64,000 nucleotides of DNA from JAZQQB01 sp045628865 (GTDB taxonomy: Bacteria > Bacillota > Clostridia > Lachnospirales > Lachnospiraceae). Below the pieces are notes generated by a model. The model was not told where the DNA came from. It saw only the letters and a list, made by a program, of their open reading frames with translations, and made no database searches. The stretch is from positions 1 through 64,000 of the forward strand of contig JAZQQB010000041.1 of assembly GCA_045628865.1 (NCBI GenBank), given 5' to 3'. Positions 42,836-51,441 of the stretch are shown here, piece after piece (within the stretch, counting starts at the first letter, position 1; each line of letters begins with the position of its first letter). Both the position numbers and the translations under genes were made by a program.

Positions 42836-44605
42836 CTATTTACACACCTTGTAATGCTTCATGATAAACTGCAGTGACACCTTACCACGAAATTCATTGA
42901 TATCAGGGTAATAGGTCACCATCAACTTAATCTTAGAATGACCTCCCGCATACAATTTATCCAACTCTGACTGTCCAAAGTGATCTGCCATATACCTGTC
43001 AAAGACAGGCAAATTATCAAACATCATCACTTCAAATCGATTCTTATCTTCATCCTCTGCCACATATTTTCCAATGGTAGCATTGGCACCTAATCTTCTT
43101 CCACTTACAAAGGTTAAGTTTTTCTGTGCAAAAACAGGTTTTGGATTGCCATTTCCAAAAGGCTCCAAAATAGACAACTCTTCTGTAAATTCCAAGGTCA
43201 CATAAGACATTGGCATTGGTACATCAATGGTGACCTTTTCTTCAAAATCCTCCGGTTTCAGACCGCACTTCTCATTCAGAGCCCTACGAAATGCCTCCAG
43301 ATTTTTTTCTTCCAAGGATAATCCGGCAGCCAGCTTATGTCCGCCAAATTTCGTCATATATTCCCTGCACTCACACAGCTTTTCGTACATATGATAAGCC
43401 TCAATGGATCTTCCTGACCCCTTGATTCCTTCCTCTCCACGAGTTAAAACAATAGTTGGTTTTCCAAGTCTTTCCCTCAATCTACCTGCAATGATACCTG
43501 CCAGGCTTTCATGGCAGTCTGGTAAAAAAACAACCAGTACATTATCTTCAGATAACTTTTCCTTCTCAATGACTGTCATGGCCTCTTCAAAGCCCTTAAT
43601 AGTCATTGCCTTTCTAGAATCATTGAGATTCTTAAGCTCTGCAGCGATCATCATGGCATCTCGATAGGCACTTGATAAAAACAAATCCAGACCTCTCTGA
43701 GCAGTATCCAAACGCCCTGTGGCATTGATACAAGGTCCTAAGATAAATCCCACATGATAAACACTAACTTCCTTTGCTGTCAGCTCACATACCTCAAGCA
43801 ATGCACGAAGCCCGATATTTTCAGTCTGTGCAATAGCTTTTAAACCATTTTTCACAAGAATTCTATTCTCATCCTTTAGTTCCATTACATCACAAATGGT
43901 TGCAAGCGTTGCAAATTCCAACATACCATCTGGCTTTGGAAGGTGTTTCTTTTTCATTTGGAACATGCATTGGATCAGCTTGTATGCTACAACTGCTCCA
44001 CAGATTCCTTCAAATGGATACTCACAATCCACCTGTTTCGGATCAACAACTGCATGTGCCGGTGGAATCTGATAGATTTTTTCACCATTTTCTTCCACAA
44101 ATGGCACCTCATGATGATCTGTTACCACAACTGTCATGCCGGCATCTACTGCAGTCCCTATCACATCCTTAGCAGCAATACCATTATCGCAGGTCACAAT
44201 GGTATTGATCCCATCAGCCTTCGCTTCTTCAATCAGCTCCTGATTGAGTCCATAGCCGTCCTTGATCCTGTGTGGGATCACAGCATCTACATCTGCTCCC
44301 AACAAAGAAAAACCATATTGCAGGATATAGGTAGAACAGACTCCATCCACATCATAATCTCCGATGATTCTTATTTTTTCTCCTGCTTCTATTTTGGAAA
44401 GAATAATACCTGCCGCCTTTTCCATATCCTTCATTTTTTCCGGCTCATACAAATCCTGCATGCTGCCATGTAAAAATCTGTCTATTTCCTCGTCCGTATG
44501 TAAATCTCTATTTCGCATAATACGCGCCAAAACGGGACTGATGCCATATTTTTCACCAATCCCGTTAAAATCTGCTTTCTTCATGGACACTACCCAATCT
44601 GCCAT
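42836..44605 (-). CDS. recJ: Single-stranded-DNA exonuclease RecJ
   Basis: 5'-3' ssDNA exonuclease in mismatch and recombinational repair. The 589 residues contain DHH phosphoesterase motifs: IIGDYDVDGVC, TCDNGIAA, VVTDHHEVP with the DHH triad, and DHHA1 region with TRGEEGIKGSGRS and MTKFGGHKLAAGLSL. A C-terminal OB domain (from ELSILEPFGNGNPKPVF) completes a compact RecJ. It starts after the endonuclease-family gene by 75 bases. Confidence 0.95.
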   Translation of the reverse strand: MADWVVSMKKADFNGIGEKYGISPVLARIMRNRDLHTDEEIDRFLHGSMQDLYEPEKMKDMEKAAGIILSKIEAGEKIRIIGDYDVDGVCSTYILQYGFSLLGADVDAVIPHRIKDGYGLNQELIEEAKADGINTIVTCDNGIAAKDVIGTAVDAGMTVVVTDHHEVPFVEENGEKIYQIPPAHAVVDPKQVDCEYPFEGICGAVVAYKLIQCMFQMKKKHLPKPDGMLEFATLATICDVMELKDENRILVKNGLKAIAQTENIGLRALLEVCELTAKEVSVYHVGFILGPCINATGRLDTAQRGLDLFLSSAYRDAMMIAAELKNLNDSRKAMTIKGFEEAMTVIEKEKLSEDNVLVVFLPDCHESLAGIIAGRLRERLGKPTIVLTRGEEGIKGSGRSIEAYHMYEKLCECREYMTKFGGHKLAAGLSLEEKNLEAFRRALNEKCGLKPEDFEEKVTIDVPMPMSYVTLEFTEELSILEPFGNGNPKPVFAQKNLTFVSGRRLGANATIGKYVAEDEDKNRFEVMMFDNLPVFDRYMADHFGQSELDKLYAGGHSKIKLMVTYYPDINEFRGKVSLQFIMKHYKVCK

Positions 44606-44680
44606 GCTTCAAGTCCTCTCTTCAACCCTATATTATCCCATCACGCATCTTTTTCTGAGACTGCACCATTATAGCACAGA

Positions 44681-45802
44681 TTACTCAATCAATACAAACT
44701 CCATGATAACCGGTTCATGATCCGAATATGCATAATCGTCATCCACAATACGATATCCTGTCATGTTTACATTGTCTGAAATGATATATCCATCCAACAG
44801 ATATTCTCCGGTAACACCTGGCACATATCCTGTGTCATCATCTCTGGACGATTTGCCCAAAGCCTCTTTTTCCTTTTCACTCATGGTGTCATGAGCAAAA
44901 TGCAAAAAAGCCGGAAGCTCACTTCTTGGAAATGGATATGCCCAGGAAGCTATGGATTCTACATCTTCTGGTAAGGACAGATCATGATTGAAATCCCCAC
45001 CACAAATTACATAGTCTCCTGCCTCATAGGCAGCTTCCATTTCTTCGATCAGCATTTTGATCTGTCCCTCTCTTACAGAGTCATCACTTCCATAAGCGGA
45101 CATATGAAGATTGAAAACTCTTAAATTTTTACCATTGTCTACTGGTATCGTAGTAACTGAAAAACATCTATCCAAATCCAAAAACTTCGATATGCTTGAA
45201 GTTACTGGAAAACTTCTACGAATGGATGATGCTATATCAAATCTTGATAAAGTCAAAAGACCTGCTTTGGATTTCCCATGTGGTTGATGAAATGGATAGA
45301 TCAAAAATGGTGAATCATAGTTCTGAGCAAAAACCCAGTTATAATCCGAAAAACCATAAGTGATCATTTCACTTTGGTCTATATGATAGGATCTGGTAGA
45401 ATCCACATCCACCTCCTGCAAGATCATAATATCTGCATCAGCTTCCTCCAAAGAATGCATGACGCCTGTTATGGCTGCTTTACAGCTATCCTCGCTAAAT
45501 GCCCAACTTTCTGTTCCACCATCCATGAAGAAGGAGAACTCTGGTGTATAAGCGCCAAAACCAATATTATACGTAACAATGGTATATGTTTCATCGGTCT
45601 TAAGAAGTATGGAATCATCAGGCTCTGCCGTTTCACTTTTTTCATGCACCTCAAGAGACAAATGATCCGGAAGTCGATAATAAACAATATAGCAATATGC
45701 CACATAGCCAAGTCCTACTACCAAAACAAAAGCAATCACAATCAATGCTACTTTCAGTACCATCCACCAACCTGATTTCTCTTTCAACTTTTCTTTTGCC
45801 AT
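44681..45802 (-). CDS. Membrane-anchored endonuclease/exonuclease/phosphatase family protein
   Basis: A 373-residue protein with an N-terminal membrane segment (~14-38), followed by an external EEP (DNase I-like) domain. Motifs: IVTYNIGFGAY, LQEVDVDSTRS with the metal Glu, GGDFNHD, and the terminal YSDHEPVIMEF with catalytic His. Substrate could be nucleic acid, phospholipid head groups or other phosphodiesters. GGGGAAAC precedes the ATG at 45800-45802. It is 51 bases after glpK. Confidence 0.88.
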   Translation of the reverse strand: MAKEKLKEKSGWWMVLKVALIVIAFVLVVGLGYVAYCYIVYYRLPDHLSLEVHEKSETAEPDDSILLKTDETYTIVTYNIGFGAYTPEFSFFMDGGTESWAFSEDSCKAAITGVMHSLEEADADIMILQEVDVDSTRSYHIDQSEMITYGFSDYNWVFAQNYDSPFLIYPFHQPHGKSKAGLLTLSRFDIASSIRRSFPVTSSISKFLDLDRCFSVTTIPVDNGKNLRVFNLHMSAYGSDDSVREGQIKMLIEEMEAAYEAGDYVICGGDFNHDLSLPEDVESIASWAYPFPRSELPAFLHFAHDTMSEKEKEALGKSSRDDDTGYVPGVTGEYLLDGYIISDNVNMTGYRIVDDDYAYSDHEPVIMEFVLIE

Positions 45803-45853
45803 ATGTTTCCCCAAACCTTTTATTTTTCATGAATTACACAACACTAAATGTCT

Positions 45854-47353
45854 TTAACCCTCTGGATGATACTGACAAGTAGCTTCAACTGCCTGTCTCC
45901 ATCCTCTATACTTCTTCTCTCTAGTATCATCTGCCATAGCTGGCACGAAAGTTTTATCTACATGATTATGTAAGATTACCTCATCCTTATCCTTCCAAAA
46001 GCCCACTGCAAGACCCGCCAAATAGGCAGCACCCATAGCAGTTGTTTCACTAACATAAGGACGTTCCACCTTAACATTTAAAATATCACTCTGGAACTGC
46101 ATCAAAAGATCATTTTTTACTGCACCACCATCAACACGAAGTGTCTTAATAGCAATCTGGCTATCCTTTGTCATAGCATCAATGATATCTCTTGTCTGAT
46201 ATGCCAGGGATTCCAAAGTGGCACGAACAAAATGAGCCTTCGTTACACCACGTGTCAAACCAAAAATAGCACCTCTTGCCTTATCATCCCAGTAAGGTGC
46301 TCCAAGTCCAACAAACGCTGGTACCACGTAAACGCCATTGCTGTCATGAACGGCTTCAGCAACCTCTTCACTTTCAGAAGCTGTTCTGATCATTTCAAGA
46401 CCATCTCTTAACCACTGAATCGCACTTCCCGCCACAAATATACTTCCTTCTAATGCATAATAAACCTTTCCATCAATCCCCCATGCCAGGGTTGTCAGCA
46501 TTCCATGGGTTGATTTTGTAGGTTTTTCCCCTGTATGCATTAGCAAAAAGCAACGGGTACCATAGGTGGTTTTTCCCATACCCGCCTGGAAACAGCCTTG
46601 TCCAAAAAGTGCTGCCTGCTGGTCTCCTGCCACACCTGCAATTGGGATTTCAAGTCCAAAGAAATGGTATGGTGCTGTATAGCCAAAGATTCCTGAAGAA
46701 GGCTTTACTTCAGGAAGCATTGATTTTGGAACGTTCATAAGCTTAAGCAATTCCTCATCCCAGCAAAGATCATAGATATTATAAAGCAATGTTCTAGAGG
46801 CATTAGAATAATCTGTAGCATGCACAGTAGCACCTGAAAGCTTCCATATCAAAAAGCTATCAATGGTACCAAATAACAAATCTCCTGCTTCAGCCTTTTC
46901 TCTAGCACCTTCTACATTGTCTAAAATCCACTTTACTTTTGTACCACTAAAGTAAGGATCAATCAAAAGACCTGTTTTTTCACGAATCATTTCTTCCTTA
47001 CCCGCAGCTCGTAATTCATCACAAATTCCTGCAGTCTGACGTGATTGCCATACAATCGCATGATACACTGGCACACCAGTATTTTTGTCCCAGACAACTG
47101 CAGTTTCTCTCTGATTGGTAATACCAATGGATACAATCTCCTCTGGCTTAATATTTGCTTTCTGGATAGCATCCATCATAACATACATCACTGTTAACCA
47201 TATTTCATTGGCATCGTGCTCTACCCAGCCTGGTTCTGGAAAATACTGTGTAAATTCCTTCTGTGAGCATGACACAATATTTGAATCGTGGTCAAAAATG
47301 ATTGCACGTGTACTTGTTGTTCCCTGATCAATTGATAATACATATTTTCCCAT
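45854..47353 (-). CDS. glpK: Glycerol kinase
   Basis: ATP-dependent phosphorylation of glycerol to glycerol 3-phosphate. From the ATG at 47351-47353 the length is 499 residues, the family standard. It has YVLSIDQGTTSTRAIIFD, WVEHDANEIW, GITNQRETAVVWD and the second FGGY motif region GGAVKNDLLMQFQSDIL. The residues around MHTGEKPTKSTHGMLTT include the His-containing loop phosphorylated by PTS HPr in Firmicute enzymes (position inferred). It starts one base after glpP ends. Confidence 0.97.
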   Translation of the reverse strand: MGKYVLSIDQGTTSTRAIIFDHDSNIVSCSQKEFTQYFPEPGWVEHDANEIWLTVMYVMMDAIQKANIKPEEIVSIGITNQRETAVVWDKNTGVPVYHAIVWQSRQTAGICDELRAAGKEEMIREKTGLLIDPYFSGTKVKWILDNVEGAREKAEAGDLLFGTIDSFLIWKLSGATVHATDYSNASRTLLYNIYDLCWDEELLKLMNVPKSMLPEVKPSSGIFGYTAPYHFFGLEIPIAGVAGDQQAALFGQGCFQAGMGKTTYGTRCFLLMHTGEKPTKSTHGMLTTLAWGIDGKVYYALEGSIFVAGSAIQWLRDGLEMIRTASESEEVAEAVHDSNGVYVVPAFVGLGAPYWDDKARGAIFGLTRGVTKAHFVRATLESLAYQTRDIIDAMTKDSQIAIKTLRVDGGAVKNDLLMQFQSDILNVKVERPYVSETTAMGAAYLAGLAVGFWKDKDEVILHNHVDKTFVPAMADDTREKKYRGWRQAVEATCQYHPEG

Positions 47354-47354
47354 C

Positions 47355-47927
47355 TTAAGCATTTACCTCATTTATAAATTCTTCTGCCGTCTTTAGATTT
47401 GAAATGGTAACCGCAACCGCTCCCTGAGACAGACATTCTTTCACCTGCTCCTTGGTGCTAATGAGTCCTCCACACAAAAAAGATGCATTGGTGGTTTTGA
47501 TCAATTCAGGTAATATAGAGCAGGCTAGTCCTGGCAGAACTTCTACATAATCAGGTTTCAGCTCTTCTATCATTTTCACTCCTTTTTTCAAAGACTGAGA
47601 ATCAATCAAAAACATTCTAAGAATTGCGGTTCTTTTCAATCGTTTCGCACATTCTACCACTTTTCCCTTTGTGGAAATAATTCCATCCGCACCCAGCACC
47701 TGGCACACATACTCACACCCAGCCTCATCAGAAGCAATTCCCTTAATCAGATCCATATGCAGATATACTGTTTTAGACACCTTGTGTGCCTGTTTCAAAA
47801 AATCTGCTACAAAGGATAAATGCATATTCATCAACACGCAGGATCCAATAGAGCTTTCTAAAAATTTTTCAAATTCCTTGCCATTGGAAATTGCAGGAAT
47901 TACTGGAGATGTAAGTGTATTCGCCAT
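47355..47927 (-). CDS. glpP: Glycerol uptake operon antiterminator GlpP
   Basis: Glycerol-3-phosphate-responsive mRNA-binding antiterminator. The 190-residue TIM-barrel-like protein has VYLHMDLIKGIASDEAG, GIISTKGKVVECAKR, RMFLIDSQSLKKG and PDYVEVLPGLACSILPEL, all diagnostic of GlpP. The start at 47927 has AAAGGAAG. Embedded between the dehydrogenase-side genes and glpK, it can regulate the same transcript through the leader at 51.2-51.4 kb. Confidence 0.93.
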   Translation of the reverse strand: MANTLTSPVIPAISNGKEFEKFLESSIGSCVLMNMHLSFVADFLKQAHKVSKTVYLHMDLIKGIASDEAGCEYVCQVLGADGIISTKGKVVECAKRLKRTAILRMFLIDSQSLKKGVKMIEELKPDYVEVLPGLACSILPELIKTTNASFLCGGLISTKEQVKECLSQGAVAVTISNLKTAEEFINEVNA

Positions 47928-47947
47928 GTGAGCTTCCTTTCGCAATC

Positions 47948-48328
47948 TTATAGATCACAAGCATTCACAGATCTTGAAGCCACCAGATCGATATCAAGAT
48001 TGCATATATTTTTTACTATTATATCATTTTCTTTTACTGGTGCACAGACCCTTGTTTTATGAATCACCGCCATTACTTCCAACATCTTATCCTTTGGAAT
48101 CTGGCCCTTTGTGATTACTGGAAGTCTTTTCTCTGTTCCATTTTCTATCTTTACAGTACTGGTCACAGTTCTTACTGGATTGGTCAATTCAGCCTTTGCA
48201 TAGGCCTCTCCTCTTGGACAGGTATTCCCTGTTACTGATAATACTTGTTTGTTTTCATCCAATTCTGCTTTTAAGTGACAGCTCATTGGACATGTGATGC
48301 ATGGCATTTCTATTGTTTTTACTGACAT
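47948..48328 (-). CDS. DUF1667 protein, third component of a GlpA-type dehydrogenase
   Basis: A 126-residue soluble protein with CITCPMSC at the start and a further Cys in GNTCPRGEAYAKAEL, likely ligands of an iron-sulfur cluster, then the DUF1667 core NPVRTVTSTVKIENG and VITKGQIPKDKM. In Firmicutes and Thermotogae this family occurs with GlpA-like and FAD/NAD(P) oxidoreductase partners in glycerol-3-phosphate oxidation, as here. Function as small subunit is inferred from this context. Confidence 0.9.
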   Translation of the reverse strand: MSVKTIEMPCITCPMSCHLKAELDENKQVLSVTGNTCPRGEAYAKAELTNPVRTVTSTVKIENGTEKRLPVITKGQIPKDKMLEVMAVIHKTRVCAPVKENDIIVKNICNLDIDLVASRSVNACDL

Positions 48329-48370
48329 TTATTTTTCCTCCATCAATTTCTCTATGAAATCAAATCACTT

Positions 48371-49624
48371 TTAAGCTGGAACTACACGAATTTCCACGTC
48401 CTTTGTAATATTCTGAATCTCATCTGCTTTTAATACAACCTTCTGCATCTCAGCAGGGATCATGATCGGTTTCTTCCAGGTTTTGATCACTGCTCCATCT
48501 GAAACCATTTCAATGGTTGCCCCCTTAAAGGATCCAGTTACTCTAAATGCAATCTCCTGAGTTTTCTCTACATTGGCTGCATTGATCTTTGCTGGTAAAC
48601 AATAGCCAATACCATTACCAGCGCCTACGCCAAAGCCTTCTGTCTGATCTAATTCACCGCGAAGATACTTTGCTGCATTTTCGCCTGCCTTTTTTCCTTC
48701 TTGACTAACAAAGTCAACCAGGTCGTGTACCTGCAAAACATTGCCGCAAGCAAAAACACCTTCCACACTTGTTTCCAGGGATTCGTTCACCAAAGCTCCC
48801 TTTGTTCTTGGATGCATCTTGATGCCAGCCTCTTCTGTCAAATAATTCTCTGGAATCAAACCTACAGATAATAATAGGGTATCTACTTCAAAGGTCTTTT
48901 CCGTTCCCTCGATTGGCTGTTTTCTCTCATCCACTTCCGTGATAGTTACACTTTCCAATCTATCCTTTCCAGATATGTTGGTAACGGTATGGCTTAAATA
49001 CAATGGAATATTAAAATCTTCCAGACACTGCTTCATATTTCTTGGAAGTCCATTGGAATATGGCATTAATTCTGCAACACCAAGTACCTGTGCACCCTCT
49101 AAGGTCATACGACGGGCCATGATCAAGCCAATATCACCACTTCCTAAGATAAATACCTTCTTTCCAACCAGATATCCGTCCAGGTTTAAGTATCTTTGTG
49201 CGGTACCTGCAGTCCACACACCTACCGGACGATATCCTGGAATTCCAATGGCTCCTCTTGATCTTTCTCTGCAACCCATAGCAAGCACAATGGCCTTTGC
49301 CTGGATGGTAACATATCCTTCGTAAGGATTGGTATAGCTAATCTTTTTATCTGCTTCAATAGAAAGAACCATGGAATTGAATTTTACTTCAATCCCTAAT
49401 TCCATTACTTTTTTTGCAAAACGCTCCGCATAAGCAGGACCTGACAATTCTTCTCCAAAGGTATGAAGGCCAAAACCATTGTGGATACACTGCTGCAAGA
49501 TTCCACCAAGCTCCTTATCTCTTTCTAAAATTACGATATCTCGTACCCCATTTTCATATGCACTTAACGCTGCGGCCATTCCTGCACTTCCACCGCCAAC
49601 GATTACCAATTCAACTGTTCTCAT
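48371..49624 (-). CDS. FAD/NAD(P)-binding oxidoreductase subunit
   Basis: 417 residues with a first FAD-binding GGGSAGMAAALSAYENG, a second nucleotide-binding site ILGSGDIGLIMARRM, CIHNGFGLHTFGEELSG and FACGNVLQVHDLVDFVSQEG. The latter is the usual FAD-binding GD-type end, here as GN. Resembles the alpha-type subunits of amino acid or glycerol-phosphate dehydrogenases with two Rossmann sites. It probably passes electrons from the GlpA-like protein to NAD or a quinone-free acceptor. The start at 49624 follows AAAGGAG; 16 upstream codons are not family-like. Confidence 0.87.
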   Translation of the reverse strand: MRTVELVIVGGGSAGMAAALSAYENGVRDIVILERDKELGGILQQCIHNGFGLHTFGEELSGPAYAERFAKKVMELGIEVKFNSMVLSIEADKKISYTNPYEGYVTIQAKAIVLAMGCRERSRGAIGIPGYRPVGVWTAGTAQRYLNLDGYLVGKKVFILGSGDIGLIMARRMTLEGAQVLGVAELMPYSNGLPRNMKQCLEDFNIPLYLSHTVTNISGKDRLESVTITEVDERKQPIEGTEKTFEVDTLLLSVGLIPENYLTEEAGIKMHPRTKGALVNESLETSVEGVFACGNVLQVHDLVDFVSQEGKKAGENAAKYLRGELDQTEGFGVGAGNGIGYCLPAKINAANVEKTQEIAFRVTGSFKGATIEMVSDGAVIKTWKKPIMIPAEMQKVVLKADEIQNITKDVEIRVVPA

Positions 49625-49680
49625 GCTAATAGACTCCTTTATATCCAAAACTTCTTCTCTTTTTCTTTCCACGACGACCT

Positions 49681-51105
49681 TTAGATCTCATCCACAAAAA
49701 TATTACTGCCTTCACCATCATATAAAATATCCATCTTGGATACGCCTAACTCTCTTGCAAGAATTTCTACAACAAGTGGCTCGCAAAAACCACCCTGGCA
49801 TCTTCCCATTCCTGGACGAATTCTTTTCTTCACGCCCTTAACTGTTGTTGCTCCAAGTGGTCGATTGATACAGTCAACGATTTCGCCCTCCGTTACTGTC
49901 TCACATCTGCAAACAATCCTACCAAATTTAGCATCCTGTTCCACCATCTTGTTCTTTTCTTCTACACTTAATTTTTTCATGCGAATTGGCATTCTACGTT
50001 TTTTCCAATCTGCTTTCTTTGAAAAAATCTCATCTGCCTTCATAATGTCCTGTACTACCATATCCGCAATGGCTGGAGCCGAAGACAATCCTGGTGAATC
50101 AATACATGCTACCTGAATAAAGCCTTTTGCATTTTCCTCTTCCTTAATATAGAAATCTCCATTATTACCAGAAGCTCTTAGTCCTGCAAAATTTCTGATC
50201 ACCTTATCATATGGAATATTTACAACTGTTTTTGCGATAGTATCCTTGATCTGATCAAGAGCTTCTTTCGTTACTGAAATATCATCCTTATCATCCACTG
50301 CATTGGCATTTGGTCCAACAAGGAGATTTCCATGTACAGTTGGCGTTGCTAAGATTCCCTTACCAGCCTTACTTGGTGCCGGATAAATAACTCTGGAAAC
50401 AACTGGAGTTGTTAATCTGTCTGTCACATAATACTCGCCTTTTCTAGCTGTGATCTTAAATGGTGACTCTCCCAAAACAAATGCAGAAATCTGGTCTGCA
50501 AAAACCCCTGCTGCATTGATCACATAGTCTGCTTCATAGCTTCCTTTATTTGTTGTGACCAGAAATCCTTTTTCTGTTTTTTTCACGTCTGTTACTGCTT
50601 CCGATAATTTCACACAAACACCATTGATCACACTTTCCTCAGCCAAGGCCTGTGCTACTTCCCATGGATAAACCACACCAGTAGATGGAAGTTCGATTGC
50701 CTTTGTAACCTGTTCTGATAAGTTTGGCTCACGTTTAACAGCTTCTTCTTTCGTAAGTCTTTCTACCACAATCCCTCTATTTTCAGCTCTTTTTGCAAGT
50801 TCTTCAATACTCTCTTCTTCCTCTTCGTTTGTAGCCACTACAAACGCTGATGTTTTCTTGAATTCCACACCAAGGTCTTTGCAAATCTCTTCATACATTC
50901 TATTACCAAGAACATTTAATTTCGCCTTTAAGGTTCCATCCGCAGGATCTTCTCCTGCATGGATAATCGCACTATTGGCCATAGTACTTTCATTGGCGAT
51001 ATCATTCTCTTTATCGATCAGAGTTACATGACACTCATATTTTGAAAGCTGATGTGCAATAAAACATCCGCTAATTCCAGCCCCAATAATTACAATTTCT
51101 GACAT
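49681..51105 (-). CDS. GlpA-like FAD-dependent glycerol-3-phosphate dehydrogenase with BFD-like domain
   Basis: 474 residues. FAD-binding GAGISGCFIAHQLSKYE at the start, then DAO-fold segments (ANSAIIHAGEDPADGTLKA, DYVINAAGVFADQI, GPNANAVDDKDDI). The C-terminal ~80 residues hold CRCETVTEGEIVDC and GMGRCQGGFC, a BFD-type [2Fe-2S] domain. It is first in the glycerol operon, ahead of the FAD subunit, DUF1667, glpP and glpK. Substrate is inferred from operon company; a 2-hydroxyglutarate or other hydroxy-acid oxidase is the alternative. Confidence 0.88.
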   Translation of the reverse strand: MSEIVIIGAGISGCFIAHQLSKYECHVTLIDKENDIANESTMANSAIIHAGEDPADGTLKAKLNVLGNRMYEEICKDLGVEFKKTSAFVVATNEEEEESIEELAKRAENRGIVVERLTKEEAVKREPNLSEQVTKAIELPSTGVVYPWEVAQALAEESVINGVCVKLSEAVTDVKKTEKGFLVTTNKGSYEADYVINAAGVFADQISAFVLGESPFKITARKGEYYVTDRLTTPVVSRVIYPAPSKAGKGILATPTVHGNLLVGPNANAVDDKDDISVTKEALDQIKDTIAKTVVNIPYDKVIRNFAGLRASGNNGDFYIKEEENAKGFIQVACIDSPGLSSAPAIADMVVQDIMKADEIFSKKADWKKRRMPIRMKKLSVEEKNKMVEQDAKFGRIVCRCETVTEGEIVDCINRPLGATTVKGVKKRIRPGMGRCQGGFCEPLVVEILARELGVSKMDILYDGEGSNIFVDEI

Positions 51106-51227
51106 AATCTTTACTTTTCCTTTCTTTTTAAATTCAAGAACGCCTCAAGCGTTCTTGCTGTTGCTGCGAAATGCGCATCAGCTTGTCTGACATTTTCATC
51201 TGCGCATTTCTGCAATCCTCGCGGAGC

Positions 51228-51313
51228 TTTTATTTACTAGGAAATTCTAGGAATTTCCTAGTAAATAAAAAGAGCAACGTAAAAAGAATCTACTGAAACT
51301 TTTACATTGCTCT
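51228..51313 (-). promoter_or_regulatory. Leader hairpins of the glycerol operon; candidate GlpP-controlled terminator
   Basis: In minus-strand order: AGAGCAA(t)GTAAAA pairs with TTTTAC(g)TTGCTCT (51313-51271) and is followed by TTTTTATTT, an intrinsic terminator. Directly after comes a perfect 20-bp stem with 3-base loop (51270-51228) whose left arm contains that T-run. Further hairpins are at 51168-51210 and 51135-51157. No gene is seen in 51106-51441. Confidence 0.65.
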
Positions 51314-51394
51314 ATTATCTCTTGCAAATGACAAATTATGCAAAATACATAAAAATGTACTTCAAAAATCTGTCTTCATTATTAACTTAATCTT

Positions 51395-51423
51395 ACTATA
51401 CCACTTTCTGTCAGGAAACGCAA
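51395..51423 (-). promoter_or_regulatory. Predicted promoter of the glycerol operon
   Basis: On the minus strand TTGCGT (51418-51423) and TATAGT (51395-51400) are 17 bases apart with TG one base before the -10. It starts a ~280-base leader before the GlpA-like gene. It lies only ~20 bases after the secDF stop. Confidence 0.55.
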
Positions 51424-51441
51424 TATTTAATTTCCGTTTCA

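Noticed and set aside
51411..51425. Catabolite-repression (cre) site at the glycerol promoter
   Set aside because: The GGAAACGCAA stretch matches only half of the cre consensus and lacks the palindromic partner.
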